Positions 18,929 to 27,910 of a stretch of 64,000 nucleotides of DNA are shown here, one piece after another (position 1 is the stretch's first letter; each line of letters opens with the position of its first letter). The stretch comes from Pseudaeromonas aegiceratis. Its GTDB lineage: Bacteria; Pseudomonadota; Gammaproteobacteria; Enterobacterales; Aeromonadaceae. A program made the position numbers and the translations under genes. Location: the NCBI RefSeq assembly GCF_046254905.1, contig NZ_CP158016.1, positions 1,302,001 to 1,366,000 on the forward strand. Reading direction: 5' to 3'. The notes under the pieces were generated by a model, which worked only from the letters and a program-made list of their open reading frames with translations, was not told the origin of the DNA and did not search any database.

Positions 18929-20782
18929 ATGGCGCATTGGCTGGCATTGAACCGCGAGGATTGGCAAGCAACCCAGACCCGTTGGCTGGCCCGGTTGGCC
19001 CGTCAGCGGGGCTGGTTGCTGGCCCTGCTGCTGCTGGGGGGGCTCTGGCTGCTGGGCAGTCATCCCAGCCTGCGTCAGGTGGCGGCGGGCATTGCCATCT
19101 TCCTGTTCGGCATGTTCTTCCTGGAGCAGGGCTTTGCGCAGATCGCCTCCGGCCAGCTGCGCCAGGGGCTCAGGCGCGTGACGGCCCGGCCGTGGCAGGC
19201 CTGGCTGCTGGGTCTGGGGACCACCATCCTTACCCAGTCCAGCTCGCTGGTGTTGCTGTTGACCCTGTCGTTTATCTCCGCCGGTCTCATCAACCTGCTG
19301 GCCGGCATCAGCATACTGGCCGGCGCCAGCCTGGGCACCACCACGGGGGGCTGGCTGATGGCCAGCTTGGGTATGACGGTGCCACTCGGGACCTATGGCC
19401 AGCCCTTGCTGGTACTGGGCATGCTGCTCATCTCGTTGCCGCGCTGGGGCGGGCGGGCCATCGGCATGGCGCTGTCGGGGGTGGGCTTCCTGCTGCTGGG
19501 CATAGAGGACATCAACCTGGGCTTTGCCCATCTGTCCGATTGGGTGGAGCTGAGCCGCTGGCAGCTGGCCGGTGGGCAGGGGGTGGTCTTGTATGCCCTG
19601 CTGGGGGTCGGCATCACAGTGCTGATGCAATCGAGCCACGGCGCCCTGCTGCTGGTGCTGGCGGCGGTCAATGCGGCTCAGGTGAGCTATGGCAATGCCC
19701 TGGCCCTGGTCATCGGCATCAATGTGGGGGCCTCCGGGCCCGTGCTCCTGGGCTCCTTGAATGCCTCCCTGGATGGCAAGCGCCTGGCCTTGCTGGATCT
19801 GCTGTTCAAGGGCACCACCGCCTGCCTGTGCCTGCTGCTGTTTGTGCCGGTCACCCGGCTAAACGACGCCCTGGCCAGCCTGCTGGCCATGCCGGCTCAG
19901 GCGTATCCACTGCGCCTGGCCCTGTTTCACACCCTGTTCAACATGCTGGCCATCGGCTGGCTGCTGCCCTGTCGGGCTCAGGCGGCGCGCCTGATGGTAC
20001 GACTGTGGCCCACGCCCCAGGTCCCCGATGACAAGGTGCATGCCCGCTATCTGGATCCCGTGTCGGCCGCCCACCCAGTGGCGGCGGAGCAGGCCCTGGG
20101 CAAGGAGGTGCGCCACCTGCTGGCCCAGTACCAGGAGGTAAGCGCCCAGGCCCTCCTGGGCATCCCCTGCAAGGAGATGCTGGCGCCGGACAAGGGGCAA
20201 CACCTGCCTGCCTCGGGGCATGCCCTGGCGCCGGTGCAGGAGCTGTATCAAAAGCGGGTCAAACAGCTGTATGGCGAGATCCTCACCTTCGGGGCCCTGT
20301 GCAAGGAGGGGCTGGCCCCCCAACAAAGAGAGTCGGTGGAGGCACTGCTGGGGGCGGCACGCAACATCAGCGAGGCGGTGCGGCTGGCCAGAAGCCTGCA
20401 GGCCAACTGGGTGACGGCGCTGGAGGCGGACAACCCAGTGCTGCAGCATCAGTATCTGGTGATGCAGGAGCGACTCTGGCACAGCAACCGGGAGCTGCAC
20501 CGGCTGGCCGAGGCGTATCCGGCAGACCTGGGGGCCGCCCTGGATCTGGTGGAGCAGCGCATCGGGCTGGCGGCGCGCCGGGATCGGGAGGACATGGAGC
20601 TGCTGATCCGCGGTCATCAGCTGGAGCCCTTGCAGGCCGCCACCCTGATGAACGACAGCCAGACGTTACGCCGTCTGGTGCGTCAGCTGATCAAGGCCTG
20701 CCGGGTGCTCTATGCCCAGCCCGCCTTGCCGGGCAACAACGGCAACGGCGCTCAGCCGACCGGGGCGACGGCCTCCGCTTGA
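18929..20782 (+). CDS. Na/Pi cotransporter family protein with PhoU-like C-terminus
   Basis: 617-residue inner-membrane protein. Residues ~25-350 hold about nine hydrophobic helices with the two inverted Na/Pi-cotransporter repeats; each repeat has the QSS signature, LTQSSSLVLLL (~99) and LMQSSHGALLLV (~232). The C-terminal ~230 residues are soluble, helical and PhoU-like. Family members (YjbB type) export or import phosphate with Na+. GGAG lies nine bases before the ATG. The 3' end overlaps the convergent GNAT gene by 31 bp. The tandem alkaline phosphatases at 52-55 kb suggest a lineage invested in phosphate handling, but no regulatory link is visible here. Confidence 0.85.
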   Translation: MAHWLALNREDWQATQTRWLARLARQRGWLLALLLLGGLWLLGSHPSLRQVAAGIAIFLFGMFFLEQGFAQIASGQLRQGLRRVTARPWQAWLLGLGTTILTQSSSLVLLLTLSFISAGLINLLAGISILAGASLGTTTGGWLMASLGMTVPLGTYGQPLLVLGMLLISLPRWGGRAIGMALSGVGFLLLGIEDINLGFAHLSDWVELSRWQLAGGQGVVLYALLGVGITVLMQSSHGALLLVLAAVNAAQVSYGNALALVIGINVGASGPVLLGSLNASLDGKRLALLDLLFKGTTACLCLLLFVPVTRLNDALASLLAMPAQAYPLRLALFHTLFNMLAIGWLLPCRAQAARLMVRLWPTPQVPDDKVHARYLDPVSAAHPVAAEQALGKEVRHLLAQYQEVSAQALLGIPCKEMLAPDKGQHLPASGHALAPVQELYQKRVKQLYGEILTFGALCKEGLAPQQRESVEALLGAARNISEAVRLARSLQANWVTALEADNPVLQHQYLVMQERLWHSNRELHRLAEAYPADLGAALDLVEQRIGLAARRDREDMELLIRGHQLEPLQAATLMNDSQTLRRLVRQLIKACRVLYAQPALPGNNGNGAQPTGATASA

Positions 20783-21264
20783 CAGGGGCGTTGCAGATAG
20801 AGGGCTGCCGGGCCATAGATGGTGGGATCCGGGACATGGGCGCCGGGCGCGAAGCGATGACGGCGCCAGAAGCCCGCCGCGCCCTGTACCGCCACCAGCG
20901 CCATGCTGGGCAGCTGATGGGCCCGGGCCTGGGCGCTGGCACACCGCAAGAAGGCCGCTGCGACGCCCAAGCCTTGTGCCTGGGGGGCGACCACCACATC
21001 GTGTACGTACAGCAGGGCAGGCTCGGACACCGGCAGATATTCCTGGTCCAGACAGGGCGGGGGACCGGCGTGCCAGGGGTGGGCCAGGCAGTATCCCACC
21101 ACCTGCTGCCGGCGGATGGCCACCCAGCAGGTCCGCGGTCCCAGGCGCTGCTTGCTGCGCAGCACGGCCTCCCGCTCGGGGGTGACGGCGTGGTACGCCT
21201 GACGCTGCAACTGCATGATCTGGGGCCAATCGGCCTCGTCTATGGCACGAATTTCAAATGGCAC
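20752..21264 (-). CDS. GNAT-family N-acetyltransferase
   Basis: 170 residues starting at GTG (21264) with a strong AGGAGG six bases upstream. FEIRAIDEADWPQIMQLQ is the typical first strand and helix of a GNAT fold, and VVAPQAQGLGVAAAF (~92-106) is motif A, where the Q-x-x-G-x-G/A loop binds acetyl-CoA pyrophosphate. The substrate cannot be predicted. The frame runs much further upstream into yfcD antisense, which is not coding. Confidence 0.82.
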   Translation of the reverse strand: MPFEIRAIDEADWPQIMQLQRQAYHAVTPEREAVLRSKQRLGPRTCWVAIRRQQVVGYCLAHPWHAGPPPCLDQEYLPVSEPALLYVHDVVVAPQAQGLGVAAAFLRCASAQARAHQLPSMALVAVQGAAGFWRRHRFAPGAHVPDPTIYGPAALYLQRPCQAEAVAPVG

Positions 21265-21378
21265 AATCCACCTCCTGTGCTGGGGGGCATAGCATGCCGT
21301 AAAGCGAGCGCCTTGCCTAGCCGGGGACACGGGCGCATTGTACGCGGTGACGCGTAGCAGCCGGGTTGAGGAGTCGAG

Positions 21379-21885
21379 ATGAGTGAAGAGTGGGTCGATT
21401 GGGTGAATGAGGCGGATGAGGTGATCGCCGCCGTGCCCCGCAGCCAAATGCGCCGGGAGCACCTGCGTCACCGTGCCAGCTACATAGTGATACTGGATGA
21501 GGCTGAGCGTCTCTATGTGCAGCGGCGCACCCAGACGAAGGACTACTGCCCCGGCATGCTGGATGCCTGCTGTGGCGGTGTGGTGCAGGCCGGTGAGGCC
21601 TATCTGCCGTCGGCCTATCGCGAGCTGGAGGAGGAGATGGGGATCCGGGGGGTGACCCTGACCGAACACGGCACCCACCCGCTGGGGGACGAGGCTTGTC
21701 CCGTCTGGGGCGGCCTCTACAGCTGCCACTACCAGGGCCCGCTGCAGCTGCAGGCCGAGGAGGTGGAGTATGTGCTGCGCATGAGCGCCGAGGAGATCCT
21801 GGCGCGGGCGGACGAGTTCACCCCCGACTCCCTGCAGGCGCTGCAGATCTGGTTGGCGTTGCGCAGCCCGGATCTCCCGGCATGA
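21379..21885 (+). CDS. yfcD: Nudix hydrolase YfcD
   Basis: 168-residue Nudix protein related to E. coli YfcD and isopentenyl-diphosphate-isomerase-like Nudix enzymes. WVDWVNEADEVIA opens the fold, LYVQRRTQTKDYCPGMLDACCGGVVQ precedes the Nudix box (SAYRELEEEMGI, ~75-86), and EFTPDSLQAL is near the C-terminus. The box has REL-EEE rather than the full consensus GX5EX7REUXEEXGU but retains REx2EE. Substrate unknown. The stop overlaps the next start as ATGA. Confidence 0.88.
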   Translation: MSEEWVDWVNEADEVIAAVPRSQMRREHLRHRASYIVILDEAERLYVQRRTQTKDYCPGMLDACCGGVVQAGEAYLPSAYRELEEEMGIRGVTLTEHGTHPLGDEACPVWGGLYSCHYQGPLQLQAEEVEYVLRMSAEEILARADEFTPDSLQALQIWLALRSPDLPA

Positions 21886-22658
21886 GGCGGCTCTTGTATC
21901 TGCTGGGCTGGCTCTATGGCGCCAGCCTGTTGGCCGCGCCCCTGACCCTGCTCCCACTGCAGCATCGTCTGCCGGAGCAGGTGATCCCCAGCCTACGCCC
22001 CCTGCTGGGGCCGGACGAGAAGCTGCTGGCGGTGGGGGATCAGCTGGGGGTGGTGGCCTCGCCCGAGACGCTTTCCCAGGTGCAGCAACTGCTGGCACAG
22101 CTGGACAGGCCCTTGCATCGGCTGCAGATCAGCCTGCGCAGCAGCCAGCAACAGGCCAGCGAGGATCGCGGCGTGCGACTGCAAGGCCAGCTGGGGCTGG
22201 GCCATGCGCCCAGTCGCCTGCAGGCCCAGCTGCGGGACAGCCAGCAGCAGGGGCAGCGCCAGCTGATGCAGCAGGTGCAGACGGTGGAGGGGGGGCGGGC
22301 CCAGCTGTATGTGGGGCAAAGCTACCCCATGGCCATGACGACCTACCTGCAGGAGAACGGTCACTGGGTGGCTCAGCCCGGCTGGCAGTATGTGGATCTG
22401 GCCAGCGGCTTCACCGCCCAGGCCCAGCTGCTGGGCGGACAGGTGCGGGTGACGGTGGCGCCCCAGCTGCAGCAGCGCAGCGGCCAGGGCATCGCCAGCA
22501 GCCGGCTGCAGACCGAGCTGCAAGGGCCCCTGGGCCAGTGGCTGCCCCTGGGCAGCAGCAGTGAACAGGGCAGCGCCGGCCAGCAGGGGCTCGATACTGG
22601 TCAGCAGCAGGGGCTGCAATCGGTACAGCTGTGGCTCAAGGTGGAGCGGCTGGATTAG
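21882..22658 (+). CDS. Exported secretin-short-domain-like protein
   Basis: 258 residues: a signal peptide (MRRLLYLLGWLYGASLLAAP), then a segment RLPEQVIPSLRPLLGPDEKLLAVGDQLGVVASPETLSQVQQLLAQLD that has the form of the NolW/secretin N-domain (beta-alpha-beta, ending in the QVxxLLxxLD helix) found in type II/III secretins. The remainder is Gln/Gly/Leu-rich and predicted beta strands. It lacks a secretin pore domain, so it is probably a stand-alone periplasmic or outer-membrane-associated protein. Start overlaps yfcD (ATGA), implying translational coupling. Function unknown. Confidence 0.7.
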   Translation: MRRLLYLLGWLYGASLLAAPLTLLPLQHRLPEQVIPSLRPLLGPDEKLLAVGDQLGVVASPETLSQVQQLLAQLDRPLHRLQISLRSSQQQASEDRGVRLQGQLGLGHAPSRLQAQLRDSQQQGQRQLMQQVQTVEGGRAQLYVGQSYPMAMTTYLQENGHWVAQPGWQYVDLASGFTAQAQLLGGQVRVTVAPQLQQRSGQGIASSRLQTELQGPLGQWLPLGSSSEQGSAGQQGLDTGQQQGLQSVQLWLKVERLD

Positions 22659-22759
22659 CCAACAATCCTATTTAATCGAATGATGAGTGCCAGATATTAC
22701 GCTTTTGTTCGATATGGTGACTGACTAAGCTGGCTGTGTCGTCACCACAGGAGGCCAAC

Positions 22760-23593
22760 ATGAGCCAACTTCGCACCCTGACCCGTCTGCTGACCGGTCA
22801 ACCCACCCAGGATGGCGCCGGCGTCAAGCTGGTGCGTGTCATCGGCACCCAGCGCCTGCCGGATCTGGATCCCTTCTTGATGCTGGATGAGTTCAGCAGC
22901 GATGAGCCGCAGGACTATCTGGCGGGCTTTCCCGAGCATCCCCATCGCGGCTTCGAGACCGTCACCTACATGCTGGCAGGCCGGATGCGCCACCAGGACA
23001 ACCAGGGCTTCGAAGGGGTGCTGGAGAGTGGTGACGTGCAGTGGATGACTGCGGGCTCGGGGCTCATTCACTCCGAGATGCCGGAGCAGGAGGACGGGCT
23101 GATGCGCGGCTTCCAGCTGTGGATCAACCTGCCCCGGGCCGAGAAGATGAAACGGCCCCATTACCAGGATATCGCCGCGGCGCGCATCCCCGAGGTGACC
23201 GGCGCCGACGGCAGCCGGGTGCGGGTGATTGCCGGCGAGTTCGCCGGGGTTCGCGGGCCGGTGGAGGGGGTCAGCCTGGCGCCCCTGTATCTGGATCTGC
23301 GCCTGCCGGCCGGCAGCCGGCTGACTGTGCCGGTGACGTCCGGCCAGACCGCCTTGCTGTTTGGCATAGAGGGCCAGCTGCAGGTGGCCGACACAAGCCT
23401 GGCCAAGGGGCAGCTGGGGGTGCTGTCCGACGGTGATACCCTGCAGCTTGTCGGCGGTGAGCAGGGAGGCCGGGCCCTGTTGCTGGCGGCCCGCCCACTC
23501 AAGGAGCCGGTGGCGCGCTACGGTCCCTTCGTCATGAACACCCAGCAGGAGATAGTGCAGGCCATCGAAGACTATCAGGCCGGCCGGTTCTAG
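22760..23593 (+). CDS. Pirin-family protein
   Basis: 277-residue bicupin of the pirin family. The N-terminal metal-binding cupin has HPHRGFETVTYMLAG (~56-70) and GDVQWMTAGSGLIHSEMP (~94-111), supplying the His/His/His/Glu iron ligands. Some bacterial pirins have quercetinase activity or bind pyruvate dehydrogenase, so the role is not fixed. I start at the ATG at 22760, preceded by AGGAGG, rather than the upstream in-frame ATG at 22736. A single-gene unit. Confidence 0.9.
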   Translation: MSQLRTLTRLLTGQPTQDGAGVKLVRVIGTQRLPDLDPFLMLDEFSSDEPQDYLAGFPEHPHRGFETVTYMLAGRMRHQDNQGFEGVLESGDVQWMTAGSGLIHSEMPEQEDGLMRGFQLWINLPRAEKMKRPHYQDIAAARIPEVTGADGSRVRVIAGEFAGVRGPVEGVSLAPLYLDLRLPAGSRLTVPVTSGQTALLFGIEGQLQVADTSLAKGQLGVLSDGDTLQLVGGEQGGRALLLAARPLKEPVARYGPFVMNTQQEIVQAIEDYQAGRF

Positions 23594-23715
23594 TCCGCGG
23601 GCTCTGATCTGGGTCAGGCCTGAGCGAGGATCGTCTGCTGGCCCCGTGCTGCGGGCCTTGGAGCAGCAGCGAACCGGTCCCAGGTGAAGCCCCGCTGACC
23701 CGCTAATCGGCGGCC

Positions 23716-24201
23716 TCACGGCTGGGCCAGGGCGCGGACTATGGCCGCTTCCATCTTTCGAGGCGGTGTGAAGGGGGCAAAGCGTTGCAGGGGACGCCCC
23801 TGTCTGTCCAGCAGGAATTTGGTGAAGTTCCAACGGATCTCCCGGCCGAACCAGCCCGGCAGCCGGCCGGTCAGCCAGCCAAACAGCGGATGGGCCTCGG
23901 GGCCTTTCACCGCCAGCTTGGCGAACATGGGAAAGCTGACGCCGTAGTTGAGCAGGCACTGCTCACGGATGGCGGTGGCATCCCCGGGCTCCTGTTGACC
24001 GAACTGGTTGCAGGGAAACCCCAGGATCACCAGGCCCTGGTCAGCATACTGGCGATAGAGCTGCTCCAGGCCGGCATACTGGGGGGTGAAGCCGCAGCGG
24101 CTGGCGGTGTTGACCACCAGCACCACCTGACCGCGGTAGCGGGACAGGGGCACGGGCTCACCCTGCAGACTGGGGGCGCTGAATTGGTAGAGATCTGTCA
24201 T
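23716..24201 (-). CDS. Glutathione peroxidase (Cys type)
   Basis: 161 residues of the glutathione peroxidase/BtuE family, reducing hydroperoxides. The peroxidatic cysteine is in NTASRCGFTPQY (~34-45), the glutamine and tryptophan of the catalytic tetrad in GFPCNQFGQQEPG (~63-75) and WNFTKFLLD (~123-131). No selenocysteine. I start at the ATG at 24201 (MTDLYQFSA), the conserved family N-terminus; the frame is open further upstream. Bacterial homologues mostly use thioredoxin or glutathione. Confidence 0.92.
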   Translation of the reverse strand: MTDLYQFSAPSLQGEPVPLSRYRGQVVLVVNTASRCGFTPQYAGLEQLYRQYADQGLVILGFPCNQFGQQEPGDATAIREQCLLNYGVSFPMFAKLAVKGPEAHPLFGWLTGRLPGWFGREIRWNFTKFLLDRQGRPLQRFAPFTPPRKMEAAIVRALAQP

Positions 24202-24367
24202 GGCGGCTCCTTGGGCAATCGGTCTGTGCAGGCACCTGGACCTGTTTCGGCGCGGCCATGGTGCGGGATTGAATGTGGCAGACCCTGCTGAGCCTGACAA
24301 GCCGGTGGCAGGGTTTGCTACACTGCCCACCTTGTTTTAGTCAGGCGTCGTCAGTTAAGGAGTTGTC

Positions 24368-24883
24368 ATGCCGCATCTGTATCAGTTTTACGTCGGGGGC
24401 CACGCCGGGCGGGCCAACCTGGAGGTGCATGATCTGCAGTTCGTGGTGGCCGAGTCGGTGGAGGCGGCCATTCCGCAGCTGAGGGCCGCCTGGTTTGGCG
24501 ATCCGGCCAAGCTGCATCTGGATGGTTATCGTCGGATCTCCTGGGTGGACGGCCATCGGGTGGTGTTGCGTCCGGAACCGGCACCGGCGGGGCCGCGGCT
24601 CTACTTCGTCAACGTGGGGGGCTATCGGACCGGTGAGCTGGCCGAGCTGCACGAGTTCGGTCTGTTTGTGGCCAACAGTGCCGCCGAGGCCAAGGCTCAG
24701 GCCTTGCAAACCCTGCTGGTAGGGGCGGTGCAACAGCACAAGGACAACCTCAAGGACGTCGATAATGAACTGTTGCTGGATAAGCTGCAGGGTTACCACG
24801 TCCACCTGCTGCCGGAGGCGGGCGAGCCGGATCCCGTGGCCTGGCAGGGCTATCGGCCCATTGGGCTTAGGTCTGGCGAATGA
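24368..24883 (+). CDS. DUF1543 domain protein
   Basis: 171 residues preceded by AGGAG. Two repeated units are visible: HLYQFYVGGHAGRANLEVHDLQFVVAESVEAAIPQLRAAWFG and LYFVNVGGYRTGELAELHEFGLFVANSAAEAKAQALQTLL, i.e. an internal duplication of a beta-alpha-beta-type fold, as in DUF1543 proteins. No catalytic motif is apparent and the family function is unknown. Followed at once by a strong bidirectional terminator. Confidence 0.8.
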   Translation: MPHLYQFYVGGHAGRANLEVHDLQFVVAESVEAAIPQLRAAWFGDPAKLHLDGYRRISWVDGHRVVLRPEPAPAGPRLYFVNVGGYRTGELAELHEFGLFVANSAAEAKAQALQTLLVGAVQQHKDNLKDVDNELLLDKLQGYHVHLLPEAGEPDPVAWQGYRPIGLRSGE

Positions 24884-24910
24884 GCTGGATAAAGAAAATG
24901 GTGGTAACAA

Positions 24911-24944
24911 AGAAAACCGGCGCCTTTAGGGCGCCGGTTTTTAT
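24911..24944. terminator. Bidirectional terminator
   Basis: ACCGGCGCC (24916-24924) / GGCGCCGGT (24930-24938), A-run before and T-run after, between convergent genes. Confidence 0.9.
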
Positions 24945-26345
24945 TCAGGACTCGAAGCCCAGACCACAGGCATCCATGGTGCGCAGGAAGAGATTGCGCT
25001 TGCCCTGGTTGTGGTCGGCTCTATCCAGACACCACTGCATGATCTGCACCGAGGGGTAGGCCAAGGGTTCGGGCGGGAAGGGCAGCGGCGTCTCCTTGAC
25101 CATCCGCAGCCGGGTGCGCTCCGTCTCCAGGCCAAACACCTTGTCCAGCAGCACGTTGCCGGCGAAGCGGCTGGCCCCCACCCCCAGGCCGGTGAAGCCG
25201 GCGGCATGGGCCACCCGTCCCTCGTAGGCACTGCCGAAGAAGGCACAGAAGCGGGAGCAGACGTCGATGGCGCCGCCCCAGCAATGGCTGAACTTCAGCC
25301 CCGCCAACTGCGGGAAGGTGGTGAAGAAGTGACTGGCCAGCTTGGCAAACGAGCTGTGATGGCGGTCGTACTCCTCCCGCACCTGGCCACCGAAGTAGTA
25401 GACCGCATCGTAGCCGCCAAACAGGATGCGGTTGTCCCGGGTGATCCGGTAGTAGTGGAACTGGTTGGCGGTATCCGCCAGCCCCTGGCGGTTCTGCCAG
25501 CCGATGGCCGCCAGCTGTTCCTCGCTCAAGGGCTCCGTCATCAGGGCGTAGTCATATACCGGCAAGGTGTGCAGCCGGTAGCGTTTCAGCAAGGAGGGGA
25601 AGACGTTGGTGGCCAGGATGGCCCGTTCCGTGATCACCCGACCATGGGGAGTGCTGAGTACCAGGCCTTCAGGGGTCTGCTTGATATCCTCCACCGGGGT
25701 GGCCTCGTGGATCTGCACCCCCAGGGAGGCGGCCACCTTGGCCAGCCCCACCACCAGCTTGGCGGGATTGAGCATGGCGGTGCCGTGCCGGTCCCAGTTG
25801 CCGGACAGGAAGGTGGGGGAGTTGACCTCGGCCCGCATCTGCTGCTGATCCAGGTAGCCTTCCCCCCGGATCTCCTCATCCTGATAGGGCTCCACCGCCA
25901 CCACGATTTCACCGGTACGCTCGAAGTCGCAGTCGATCTGATAGCGGGCTATGGTGGCCTCCATCTCGTCCAGGTTTTGCAGCCCCATGGCCTCCAGGGT
26001 GGCGTATTCCTCCGGCCAGCGGCGCTGGCCGTTCTTCTCGCCATGGGTCAGGCTCGCCTCGCAGAAGCCGCCGTTGCGGCCGGAGGCGGCCCAGCCGACC
26101 TGGCGCGCCTCCAGCAACATGACGTCCTGTTCGGGGAAGCGCTCCTTGGCCAGCAGGGCGGTCCACAGCCCCACCAGGCCGCCTCCGACGATCACCAGCT
26201 CGGTCCGGCGTTCGCCGGGCAGCCGGGGATAGACGGGGCGCTCACCGAGCGCCTCCAGCCAGTAGGGGGCATGACGGGTATGGGCCAGGGAGGCCCTGAT
26301 GATCTCATCCTTGGGAAGTTGACGTTCGAAAACGGTCTGAAACAT
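24945..26345 (-). CDS. FAD-dependent amine oxidoreductase (PuuB-like)
   Basis: 466-residue DAO-family flavoprotein similar to gamma-glutamylputrescine oxidase (PuuB/OrdL). The Rossmann FAD motif is LVIVGGGLVGLWTALLAKE (~50-68), followed by the conserved AASGRNGGFCEASLTHG; the C-terminal FAD region is HAAGFTGLGVGASRFAG. It would oxidatively deaminate a primary amine such as a (glutamyl)polyamine, releasing H2O2 and ammonia. It is 15 bp downstream of a putrescine-binding protein gene, which supports polyamine oxidation. The substrate is inference. Confidence 0.82.
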   Translation of the reverse strand: MFQTVFERQLPKDEIIRASLAHTRHAPYWLEALGERPVYPRLPGERRTELVIVGGGLVGLWTALLAKERFPEQDVMLLEARQVGWAASGRNGGFCEASLTHGEKNGQRRWPEEYATLEAMGLQNLDEMEATIARYQIDCDFERTGEIVVAVEPYQDEEIRGEGYLDQQQMRAEVNSPTFLSGNWDRHGTAMLNPAKLVVGLAKVAASLGVQIHEATPVEDIKQTPEGLVLSTPHGRVITERAILATNVFPSLLKRYRLHTLPVYDYALMTEPLSEEQLAAIGWQNRQGLADTANQFHYYRITRDNRILFGGYDAVYYFGGQVREEYDRHHSSFAKLASHFFTTFPQLAGLKFSHCWGGAIDVCSRFCAFFGSAYEGRVAHAAGFTGLGVGASRFAGNVLLDKVFGLETERTRLRMVKETPLPFPPEPLAYPSVQIMQWCLDRADHNQGKRNLFLRTMDACGLGFES

Positions 26346-26360
26346 AACGCCTCGCTAACC

Positions 26361-27461
26361 TTATTTGCCGGTCATTATCTTGGTCCACTCCCGGGTGATC
26401 ACGCGGGTGATCTTCTGGGGCAGCACCTTCTGGGAGAACATCTTGGGCTTGAGCTCGTCGCTGAAGTAGATGTTCGGGTTATCCCGGATCTCCTCGTCCA
26501 CCATGCCGTTGGCCGCCTGGTTGGCGTTGGCGTAGGAGACGTAGTTGGTGATCTTGGCGATGACCTCGGGCCGCATCAGGTAGTTGATGAAGGCCAGGGC
26601 ATTCTCCGGGTGTTTGGCATCACTGGGAATGGTCAACATGTCATAGAAGACGTCACTGCCTTCCTTGGGTACCACGTACTCCACATGCACGCCGTTGTTG
26701 GCCTCTTCCGCCCGGTCGGCGGCCTGGATCACGTCGCCGGACCAGCCGATGGCCACGCAGATGTCGCCGTTGGCCAGGTCATTGATGTACTGGGAGGAGT
26801 TGAAGTAGGTGATGTAGGGACGCAGCTTGCTCATCATGGCGCCGGCGTCCTTGTAATCCTGGGCATTGGTGGAGTTGGGATCCCGGCCCATGTAGCGCAG
26901 GGCCACGGTGAACAGGTCGGTGGGAGAGTCTAGGAAGGCCACCCCGCACTTGTGCAGCTTGGCCAGGTTGGCCGGGTTGAAGATGGCGTCCCAGGTGTTC
27001 ATCTTGAAGTCCGGGCCCATCACGGCGGCCACCTTGTCGACGTTGTAGCCGATGCCGGTGGTGCCCCCCAGATAGGGGACCGAGTGGGCATTGTCCGGAT
27101 CCTTCTCCTGCAGCATCTTCATGATGACAGGATCCATGTTCTTGAGGTTCGGCAGCTTGGACTTGTCCAGGGGCATGAAGACCCCGGCCTGCAGCTGCCG
27201 CCCCAGGTAGTCGGAGCTGGGCACCACCAGGTCAAACCCGGTATGCCCCGCCAGCAACTTGGCTTCCAGCACTTCGTTACTGTCGAACACATCGTAGATC
27301 ACGCGGATGCCGGTCTCTTTCTCAAAGCCAGCCACCGTATCTTCGGCGATGTAATCGCTCCAGTTGTAGACATGCAGCACCTTTTCTTCGGACGCCAGGG
27401 TGGCCGAGCTCAATACCAGGCCAAGCAGCCCGAACGCGGGCAAAGCGAGTCTCTTATCCAT
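26361..27461 (-). CDS. Putrescine/polyamine ABC transporter substrate-binding protein (PotF-like)
   Basis: 366-residue periplasmic binding protein. A signal peptide covers residues 1-23 (cleavage after TLA-S), then LHVYNWSDYIAEDTVAGFEKETGI, the hallmark start of PotD/PotF proteins; FDLVVPSSDYLGRQLQ, VPYLGGTTGIGYN and CVAIGWSGDV line the polyamine site. PotF binds putrescine; spermidine is the alternative. No ATPase or permease genes are adjacent, so it must work with components encoded elsewhere, or downstream of another copy. Cotranscribed with the amine oxidase gene. Confidence 0.88.
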   Translation of the reverse strand: MDKRLALPAFGLLGLVLSSATLASEEKVLHVYNWSDYIAEDTVAGFEKETGIRVIYDVFDSNEVLEAKLLAGHTGFDLVVPSSDYLGRQLQAGVFMPLDKSKLPNLKNMDPVIMKMLQEKDPDNAHSVPYLGGTTGIGYNVDKVAAVMGPDFKMNTWDAIFNPANLAKLHKCGVAFLDSPTDLFTVALRYMGRDPNSTNAQDYKDAGAMMSKLRPYITYFNSSQYINDLANGDICVAIGWSGDVIQAADRAEEANNGVHVEYVVPKEGSDVFYDMLTIPSDAKHPENALAFINYLMRPEVIAKITNYVSYANANQAANGMVDEEIRDNPNIYFSDELKPKMFSQKVLPQKITRVITREWTKIMTGK

Positions 27462-27910
27462 AGAGTATTCTCCTTGTTGGATAGGCTAATTTGACTCAAA
27501 TGAGTCGTTTTTTTGAGAGATCCCGGTCGCGTTCAGGCGATCGCAGGATCGAGGACGACGGTCAGTATCTGGCCGGCGGATGGAGCAGGTGAAAGGCGAG
27601 TACCAGAGCGCCCTGGGAAGAGGGCAGGCGGTCTGAGCAGGGAGCACAGGCCGGCACAGTGACAGGATCTAGCTGTTGCGGCAGGGGGCCACAGGTGATG
27701 AGGTCCCAAATGGAATGACTTTGGCTGCTAGATAACATAACCCTCCCGGGGGAATGAACTCGTGAGTCATTCTGCAAGGGCTGTGCCAAAGGTGAAAAAT
27801 TATAATTTATCCATATAAAACAATTGGATGTCTATTTTGGTGCCCCGTGCCATAGACCACAGTGCGCTATTTTGGTCGTGATGGCACTAAAAGTGACCAA
27901 GGGGATACCC
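27462..27910. promoter_or_regulatory. Intergenic region upstream of the polyamine pair
   Basis: About 450 bp with no supported gene. It holds the palindrome GACTC-AAAT-GAGTC (27493-27506), 30 bp before the potF-like gene, and a related sequence AATGAACTCGTGAGTCATT (27753-27771) some 260 bp upstream; both carry GAGTC/GACTC half-sites and could be a paired operator. An AT-rich stretch lies at 27795-27860. The binding factor is unknown. Confidence 0.4.

Noticed and set aside
25011..26933. 640-codon open frame on the plus strand
   Set aside because: Antisense to the amine oxidase and PotF-like genes, both with clear motifs.
27562..27789. 75-codon frame on the minus strand
   Set aside because: Low-complexity composition, no ribosome-binding site, and it covers the palindrome region upstream of the polyamine genes.
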